DNA from: an uncultured Odoribacter sp.
GTDB lineage: Bacteria; Bacteroidota; Bacteroidia; Bacteroidales; Marinifilaceae
NCBI GenBank assembly: GCA_900544025.1
Contig: UQTM01000075.1
Coordinates: 1 to 16,639 of the forward strand
Reading direction: 5' to 3'
DNA: 16,639 nt
Under the pieces are notes generated by a model that saw nothing but the letters and a program-made list of their open reading frames with translations, was not told the DNA's origin and ran no database searches. Shown piece by piece: positions 1-5,201 of the stretch. The translations under genes and the position numbers were made by a program. Within the stretch, counting starts at the first letter, position 1. The number at the start of each line of letters is the position of its first letter.

Positions 1-1
1 C

Positions 2-58
2 TGGAAAGTGAAAAATAATGCCGTGCGAACGCTTATATCAAGTGGCGGGAAAGTTTAA
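2..58 (+). CDS. possible C-terminal tail of an upstream gene (partial)
   Basis: Frame 2 is open from the window edge for 18 codons and ends at TAA (56-58). The other two plus-strand frames hit stops within about 20 bases. The peptide reads WKVKNNAVRTLISSGGKV, which looks like an ordinary basic protein terminus, but I do not recognise a family. It could equally be a chance open frame. Nothing else up to the riboswitch looks coding. Confidence 0.3.
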   Translation, partial: WKVKNNAVRTLISSGGKV

Positions 59-192
59 CCCGATTCTGTTCACGGTTTTATTTTTGGAAAACTTTTAACT
101 TATTGTGTTTCTGAGTGCAGTTTGTTGTTTTAATTGTTAATTGTCTGTTTATCATACTGTTGTATGTGTATTTCGATTTGTGAAAAAAATTA

Positions 193-229
193 AAAATGGA
201 AAACTTTGATTCTCTGAACTTTCCATTTT
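193..229 (+). terminator. AT-rich hairpin, possible weak terminator
   Basis: AAAATGGAAA (193-202) pairs perfectly with TTTCCATTTT (220-229) over 10 bp around a 17-nt loop, and a U-rich run follows. It could end transcription entering from the left. The stem has only two G-C pairs and lies 135 bp beyond the possible upstream stop codon, so this is a tentative call. Confidence 0.3.
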
Positions 230-278
230 ATTTTCTAAAAATTCACTTTTTTGTGTACGCTTATCTATTTTTTCTTCA

Positions 279-286
279 TATATTTG
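279..286 (+). promoter_or_regulatory. candidate -7 box of the nrdDG promoter
   Basis: TATATTTG matches the Bacteroidetes sigma-ABfr -7 consensus TAnnTTTG exactly. It lies just upstream of the riboswitch P1 helix, so transcription would start at or near the first base of the aptamer (about 291). The best -33 TTTG (250-253) is about 25 nt away, longer than the usual spacing of about 19, so the upstream element is poor. Another exact -7 match (79-86) lies further upstream without a good -33 box. Confidence 0.42.
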
Positions 287-290
287 TCTT

Positions 291-464
291 GGATTCGGTT
301 CCGGTTTGAGGGTTAATAAAACCGGATGAAAAGGGAAGCAGGTGCAAATCCTGAACAGTCCCGCTGCTGTGAACTTCGTTAAAGATTCGGGCTTATTTGC
401 CACTGTCTGTATGTAGATGGGAAGGTGTCCGAACGGGAAGTGAGTCAGAAGACCTGCCGGATCC
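291..464 (+). promoter_or_regulatory. cobalamin (B12) riboswitch aptamer
   Basis: The P1 helix is GGATTCGG (291-298) paired with CCGGATCC (457-464), eight pairs with one G-U. Conserved core segments appear in the family order: GGTTAATA (311-318), GGGAAGCAGGTGCAAATCC (333-351), CAGTCCCGCTGCTGTGA (356-372) and the 3' B12 box GTCAGAAGACCTGCC (444-458). GGT (303-305) can pair with ACC in the B12 box as P2. A competing local hairpin, CCGGTTT (301-307) with AAACCGG (319-325), could form instead. The family binds adenosyl- or other cobalamins and usually represses the downstream gene. Here that gene is nrdD, whose ATG lies 152 nt beyond P1. Confidence 0.94.
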
Positions 465-501
465 GGTTGTTTCGTAGGCTTTCGAGGAAAAAGCTGGAAC
501 G

Positions 502-552
502 GGAGTAATTGGCGTTATTCTCTTTCCTCTTGTTGCGGGTAATACGCCCTCC
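502..552 (+). promoter_or_regulatory. leader hairpin, possible riboswitch expression platform
   Basis: GGCGT (511-515) pairs with ACGCC (544-548). The stem extends inward through ATT (517-519) with AAT (541-543) past a bulged T, and outward through GGAG (502-505) with CTCC (549-552) across a TAATT bulge. It lies between the aptamer and the nrdD start. No U-run follows, so it is not a classical intrinsic terminator. The mechanism, whether translational, Rho-dependent or by a kissing loop with the aptamer, cannot be read from the sequence. Confidence 0.45.
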
Positions 553-616
553 GATATCCTGCTGAATCAATACCTGTAAAATCATGTATAAATTAAAATA
601 GAAAAGGTATCGTATT

Positions 617-2824
617 ATGATTCAGACAGTTGTAAAAAGAGATGGAAGAATAGTCGGATTTAATGAAGATAAGATTGTTGCGGCGATCCGCCGGGCAATG
701 CTTCATACGGATAAGGGCGAGGATATGGAACTGGCCCTGATGATTACCGATCGTATCGCTTGCCGGGGACAGGAGCGGATGAGTGTGGAGGAAATTCAGG
801 ATTATGTGGAGTTGGAGCTGATGAAAAGCCGCCGGAAAGATGTGGCACAGCTTTATATTGCTTATCGTAACCAGCGGAGTATTGCCCGTAAAGCTAAAAC
901 GCGCGACATTTTTTTGGAAATCATAGAAACGAAGTCGAACGACGTTACCCGGGAAAATGCCAATATGAATGCCGATACTCCGGCAGGGATGATGATGAAG
1001 TTCGCCAGCGAATCGACAAAGCCTTTTGTGGATGACTATCTGTTGATGGAAGATGTGAGGAATGCGGTGCGCGGGGGATATTTGCATATTCATGATAAAG
1101 ATTATTATCCGACCAAGAGCCTGACCTGTGTGCAGCATCCTTTGGATAAGATATTGCAAAACGGATTTTTTGCCGGACATGGGGAATCGCGTCCTGCCAA
1201 ACGAATCGAAACGGCAAGTATTTTGGGCTGTATTTCTTTGGAAACGGCACAAAACGAGATGCACGGCGGGCAGGCTATTCCTGCTTTCGATTTTTACCTG
1301 GCTCCTTATGTACATACCAGTTTTATAGAAGAAATAAAGGTTTTGGAAGACGTTACGGGAGAGGATTACAAACATTTGTATCAGCGCCCGGTGAAAGATT
1401 ATATCACGAAACCGGTGGAGGAGCTGTCCGGTGACGAACGGATTTTCCAGCATGCGATCAACCGTACGGTAAGCCGTGTGCATCAGGCTATGGAGGCTTT
1501 TATCCATAATATGAACACCATTCATAGCCGGGGAGGGAATCAGGTGGTATTCAGTTCCATAAATTACGGGACGGATACTTCGGCAGAGGGACGTTGTATC
1601 ATCCGGGAATTGCTGAAATCCACCTACCAGGGAGTGGGGAACGGGGTAACGGCGATTTTCCCTATTCAGATCTGGAAAAAGAAACGGGGAGTGAATTATT
1701 TGCCGGAAGATGCGAATTATGATCTTTACCGTTTGGCCTGCCAGGTTTCGGCCCGCCGTTTTTTCCCGAATTTTATCAATCTGGATGCAACATTTAACCG
1801 CCATGAACTTTGGAAAGCGGACGATCCGGAGCGTTTCCGCTATGAAACGGCCACGATGGGATGCCGCACCCGGGTGTTTGAAAACCGTTTCGGAGAAAAG
1901 ACTTCGATCGGACGGGGAAATCTTTCGTTTTCGACGATCAACATCGTGCGCCTTGCCATCGAATGTATGGACATCGACGGGCAACAGCAAAAGATCGATA
2001 CTTTTTTCCAGAAGCTGGATGAAATGCTGGATCTGACCGCCCTGCAATTGCATCGCCGCCTGGAGTTCCAGAAGACCGCGAAAGCGAAACAATTTCCGTT
2101 GTTGATGTCTTCGCTTTGGCTGGGAGCTGAAAAGCTGAAACCGGAGGATTCTATCGAGAGTGTGATCAATCAGGGCACTTTGGGAATCGGTTTTATCGGA
2201 TTGGCGGAATGTCTGGTGGCTCTTACCGGAAAACATCACGGAGAAGACGCTGCCGCACAGGAATTGGGATTGAAGATCGTGTCGCATATCCGGGATAAGG
2301 CCAATGAGTATTCGGAATGTTATCAGCATAACTACAGTGTGCTGGCTACGCCTGCAGAAGGGTTGTCCGGCAAATTCACTCAGAAGGACAGAAAGAGTTT
2401 CGGTATTATTCCGGGGATTACAGACCGGGAATATTACACAAATTCCAACCATGTCCCCGTATATTACAAGTGTTCGGCACGGCATAAAGCGGAAGTGGAA
2501 GCTCCTTACCATGAAATGACGAGAGGCGGGCATATATTTTATGTGGAGATCGACGGAGATGCCACCCATAACCCGGATGCGATCATGTCGGTGGTCGATA
2601 TGATGGATGCTTATAATATGGGCTATTGCTCGGTGAACCATAACCGGAACCGCTGTATGGATTGCGGCTATGAGGATGCAGCCGACGGATTGGAAACGTG
2701 CCCGGCATGTGGCGGGGAACATATCGACCGATTGCAACGGATTACCGGTTATCTGGTGGGTACGACCGACCGCTGGAACCGGGCGAAGCTGGCGGAATTG
2801 AATGACCGGGTGCGGCATAATTAA
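617..2824 (+). CDS. nrdD: anaerobic (class III) ribonucleoside-triphosphate reductase, catalytic subunit
   Basis: This oxygen-sensitive glycyl-radical enzyme reduces ribonucleoside triphosphates to deoxyribonucleotides for DNA synthesis. The 735-residue protein opens with an ATP-cone allosteric domain (about residues 3-90; VVKRDGR then GFNEDKI). Two cysteines sit in the expected active-site contexts: C171 in LTCVQHPL and C416 in MGCRT. A C-terminal zinc site is formed by C680, C683, C695 and C698 (CMDC and CPAC). The glycyl-radical motif RITGYL follows, with Gly711 the likely radical site, 24 residues from the end. The length is normal for NrdD. The ATG at 617 is preceded by an A-rich leader. 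It lies under the cobalamin riboswitch and is followed 13 nt later by its activase. No disruption is seen. Confidence 0.97.
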   Translation: MIQTVVKRDGRIVGFNEDKIVAAIRRAMLHTDKGEDMELALMITDRIACRGQERMSVEEIQDYVELELMKSRRKDVAQLYIAYRNQRSIARKAKTRDIFLEIIETKSNDVTRENANMNADTPAGMMMKFASESTKPFVDDYLLMEDVRNAVRGGYLHIHDKDYYPTKSLTCVQHPLDKILQNGFFAGHGESRPAKRIETASILGCISLETAQNEMHGGQAIPAFDFYLAPYVHTSFIEEIKVLEDVTGEDYKHLYQRPVKDYITKPVEELSGDERIFQHAINRTVSRVHQAMEAFIHNMNTIHSRGGNQVVFSSINYGTDTSAEGRCIIRELLKSTYQGVGNGVTAIFPIQIWKKKRGVNYLPEDANYDLYRLACQVSARRFFPNFINLDATFNRHELWKADDPERFRYETATMGCRTRVFENRFGEKTSIGRGNLSFSTINIVRLAIECMDIDGQQQKIDTFFQKLDEMLDLTALQLHRRLEFQKTAKAKQFPLLMSSLWLGAEKLKPEDSIESVINQGTLGIGFIGLAECLVALTGKHHGEDAAAQELGLKIVSHIRDKANEYSECYQHNYSVLATPAEGLSGKFTQKDRKSFGIIPGITDREYYTNSNHVPVYYKCSARHKAEVEAPYHEMTRGGHIFYVEIDGDATHNPDAIMSVVDMMDAYNMGYCSVNHNRNRCMDCGYEDAADGLETCPACGGEHIDRLQRITGYLVGTTDRWNRAKLAELNDRVRHN

Positions 2825-2826
2825 GC

Positions 2827-2834
2827 AGGAGAGG
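2827..2834 (+). promoter_or_regulatory. Shine-Dalgarno-like site deciding the nrdG start
   Basis: AGGAGAGG lies just after the nrdD stop and a few bases before the ATG at 2838. A purine-rich SD is notable here because most genes in this window have A-rich leaders instead. It favours 2838 over the in-frame ATG at 2802, which lies inside nrdD and would add 12 residues unlike other NrdG N-termini. Confidence 0.6.
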
Positions 2835-2837
2835 ACT

Positions 2838-3365
2838 ATGGATAAATACAGGGAATTAGCGATATTGGATATTGTAGAAGATACGGTGGTGGACGGGCCG
2901 GGTTTCCGGACTACGGTATATGCTTCCGGTTGTCCTCACCGCTGTCCCGGCTGCCATAACCCGCAATCGTGGGATTTGTCCGCCGGACATATTGTTTCGG
3001 TGGAGACCGTGGCGGATAAATTATTGGGCAATCCTTTTGCCAATATCACTTTTAGCGGGGGTGACCCTTTGATGCAGGTGGAGGCCTTTACCGATCTGGC
3101 AAGGAGGATCAAGGCCGGGAGCAGGAAAACTATTTGGTGCTATACGGGCTATTGCTATGAAGATATTTGCAGGTCGTCCCGCCTGTCTGCCATCCTGCCT
3201 TATATCGATGTGTTGGTAGATGGACGTTTTAGGCAGGAATTACGGGATACGGCTCTTCTTTTCCGGGGGAGTAGCAACCAGCGGTTGGTGGATGTACGCA
3301 AGTCGGCGGCGGCGGGATATGTCTGTTTGTTCGAGTATAAGCCGTTGCCTGTGATGACGGTGTAA
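2838..3365 (+). CDS. nrdG: anaerobic ribonucleotide reductase activating protein, radical SAM
   Basis: NrdG cleaves S-adenosylmethionine at a [4Fe-4S] cluster to install the glycyl radical on NrdD. The 175-residue protein has the cluster motif CPHRCPGC, that is C32-x3-C36-x2-C39, followed by the SAM-binding motif SGGDP (73-77). VDGPGFRT before the cysteines and SSNQRLVDV near the C-terminus are typical of the family, as is the small size. The 13-nt gap to nrdD and the shared riboswitch indicate co-transcription. A bidirectional terminator closes the unit. A small hairpin (TGCCTG/CAGGCA, 3367-3381) sits right after the stop but lacks a U-run. Confidence 0.96.
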   Translation: MDKYRELAILDIVEDTVVDGPGFRTTVYASGCPHRCPGCHNPQSWDLSAGHIVSVETVADKLLGNPFANITFSGGDPLMQVEAFTDLARRIKAGSRKTIWCYTGYCYEDICRSSRLSAILPYIDVLVDGRFRQELRDTALLFRGSSNQRLVDVRKSAAAGYVCLFEYKPLPVMTV

Positions 3366-3445
3366 GTGCCTGTTACAGGCATTGAAATCTGATCGGGAGG
3401 GTTAAAACTTGTTTAACTGAAATCGATACGGGGAGAGATAAAAAG

Positions 3446-3475
3446 GCCGGACGGAAGTGACAATTTCCGTCCGGC
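3446..3475. terminator. bidirectional intrinsic terminator between nrdDG and the envelope cassette
   Basis: GCCGGACGGAA (3446-3456) pairs perfectly with TTCCGTCCGGC (3465-3475) over 11 bp around an 8-nt loop. T-rich sequence follows on the plus strand (ATTTTTAT) and on the minus strand (CTTTTTATC). It can therefore end nrdDG and also the convergent gene that finishes at 3503. Confidence 0.9.
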
Positions 3476-3502
3476 TATTTTTATGATTTTACATCATCGG
3501 TA

Positions 3503-5185
3503 TTAATACCTGCGGTTTTTAGTGCTTTTTTTGTTCGTTTCTTCGGTATAAAACGGAGAATTCGTGTTCATTATGCCGTTCCCGGTGAAATTTGTTCCCG
3601 CATTTGCCTGTACGGATTCGACCGGGGTGTCTTTTTCGGTGTTTACCTCCTTTGACTTCCGGTTATTTTGCAAAGTGTCGGCAGATTCCTGCAGACCTTC
3701 GTGATCTTGCATCTCTTTCAATGCTTTGGCTTCGTAATCTTGCATGTTTTTCACCGCTTTGGCTTCCCGGCGCAATGCACGGTCTTCCCGTTTAGCCATT
3801 TTCCTGGCCTGGCGGATCGGGCCTCCCATCGGTACATTGAGGCCGAAGTTGAGGTTTACCGTGGCATTCTTGGTCGGGATATATTGCGGAGTGAGGCGCG
3901 TCACCATGTGATCGGTTCCGATGAAGAAATTGAATCCCCGGGGGCAAAGGTTAAGTACCCATCCCCAGTTCGGGCCATAATTCGAGAGAGTTCCGGTAAA
4001 CGCCACGTTGAACCAGGATGCAGGGCGAAAGTTGGCCGATCCGACGATTTCCGTCCAGGTTTTGGGGCTCGAAAACCGGGTGGAAGATAAAAGTCCGAAA
4101 GAGATCTTATCGTTCAGAATGGAATATTCGGCACCGATGTTCAGTGTGGTGCGAAGGCTCGTGGAGCGGGAAGAAGGAGCATCGGTTTCGTAAAAACGCA
4201 CCATATCTTCGAGCTGATCGGCAATATCGTCCCACTGGTCGTCGATCGAAGAATCATCGTTGATGTCTATTTCGTCGAAACCGTCGAACAGGAACGATTC
4301 ATCGTTACGGGTGGCTCCTCTCAGGTTTTTATTCCACCGGATAAAGCCTAAATCGACTACTGCTGCGGAAAGCGTCAGCTCGTCCATGAGTTTGTAGGTG
4401 GCCCCTAAATCGGTTCCTAATCCCCAGCCGCTTAAAGCAGGCTTGTCGATGTCGAAATCGAAATCGTCGATCTCGCCGCTGGCTTTCGTTTTCAGGCTCG
4501 CTCCTAAAACAGAGGCGTCCATTTGCCCGTTGGCCATGATTTCCCATTTATCTTCTGACAGCGTGATGTCCATTTGATGGATTTTTGCCCGGATATTGGC
4601 GACACCCGCCAGGAATTTCAATTTGGCACCGATCGTTAATTTATCGTTGATTTGGTGGGCGTGTCCCAAAGCCAATTCCACATAATTATCGGTTTTCATG
4701 TTGAAATTGCGGAGGCGGTAAGAGTTACCGTTCTCGTTGTCCATTCCCAGTTTCATAAAGCGGAACAAATCTTCCGGTATATATATGCCTGTGTGCGAAC
4801 GCAGGGAGATGTCGAAAGTGTTATAGCCTTTGAAGCCGAAAAAGCCGAAGGAAAGGATCGCCATATCGACATTCATTTCAACGGAATTGTAATTTTTGAT
4901 GTTATCTAAAAATTCATCGGCCGACACATCCTGGTGCATAAAGGTCATCAGATTACCGTCGTTTGTCGGATAGATGAAATTTTTGAGGCTTAGGTTCGAT
5001 TGTACGCCTATATTGACGTTTCCTAACATCGGTATGCTGAAATATCCGTAATCGTTGATCAATGCCGGGTTCAGCTTATGACGCATGGGCATCCGTTTCA
5101 GAAAATAGGATGAGTGCAGAGTTTGCTGAGCTTCCGCACATAGAGTTCCCAGACAAAGAATGAATATGATAATTAATTTTTTCAT
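3503..5185 (-). CDS. DUF5723-family outer-membrane protein with charged C-terminal tail
   Basis: This 560-residue protein has a signal peptide (about 1-19, ending AEA before QQ) and a mature region resembling the Bacteroidetes DUF5723 family. Members are exported proteins predicted to form outer-membrane beta-barrels, with no established function. Visible family-like features are an N-terminal NPAL segment, many alternating amphipathic strands with aromatic ends (such as the FGLLSS and NLNFGLNVP strands), and GLGTDLGATYKL. From about residue 457 the protein becomes hydrophilic and helical with an 11-residue tandem repeat, then a Ser/Thr/Asn-rich stretch and a basic end (KNRRY). It starts 16 nt after the upstream lipoprotein gene and is surely co-transcribed with it, which suggests a joint envelope role. 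The family call rests on recognition of overall character, not on a search. Confidence 0.75.
   Translation of the reverse strand: MKKLIIIFILCLGTLCAEAQQTLHSSYFLKRMPMRHKLNPALINDYGYFSIPMLGNVNIGVQSNLSLKNFIYPTNDGNLMTFMHQDVSADEFLDNIKNYNSVEMNVDMAILSFGFFGFKGYNTFDISLRSHTGIYIPEDLFRFMKLGMDNENGNSYRLRNFNMKTDNYVELALGHAHQINDKLTIGAKLKFLAGVANIRAKIHQMDITLSEDKWEIMANGQMDASVLGASLKTKASGEIDDFDFDIDKPALSGWGLGTDLGATYKLMDELTLSAAVVDLGFIRWNKNLRGATRNDESFLFDGFDEIDINDDSSIDDQWDDIADQLEDMVRFYETDAPSSRSTSLRTTLNIGAEYSILNDKISFGLLSSTRFSSPKTWTEIVGSANFRPASWFNVAFTGTLSNYGPNWGWVLNLCPRGFNFFIGTDHMVTRLTPQYIPTKNATVNLNFGLNVPMGGPIRQARKMAKREDRALRREAKAVKNMQDYEAKALKEMQDHEGLQESADTLQNNRKSKEVNTEKDTPVESVQANAGTNFTGNGIMNTNSPFYTEETNKKSTKNRRY
3698..3763 (-). 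repeat. 33-nt tandem duplication encoding an 11-residue helical repeat
   Basis: Residues 475-485 (AKAVKNMQDYE) and 486-496 (AKALKEMQDHE) of the DUF5723 protein are adjacent near-copies, and the DNA copies are also clearly alike. An 11-residue period suits a right-handed or hendecad-type helix. It is therefore likely to be part of a periplasmic helical tail and not a barrel strand. Confidence 0.8.
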
Positions 5186-5201
5186 TGTTCTGCTTTTTTA
5201 A

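Noticed and set aside
152..403. An 83-codon frame on the minus strand at the left end.
   Set aside because: It runs across the conserved cobalamin aptamer and AT-rich leader. Its composition does not look like a protein.
593..2818. A 741-codon open frame on the minus strand opposite nrdD.
   Set aside because: The plus strand carries every NrdD hallmark (ATP cone, catalytic cysteines, zinc cysteines, glycyl-radical motif). The antisense product is rich in His, Arg, Ile and Phe with no recognisable domain, as expected of a shadow frame.
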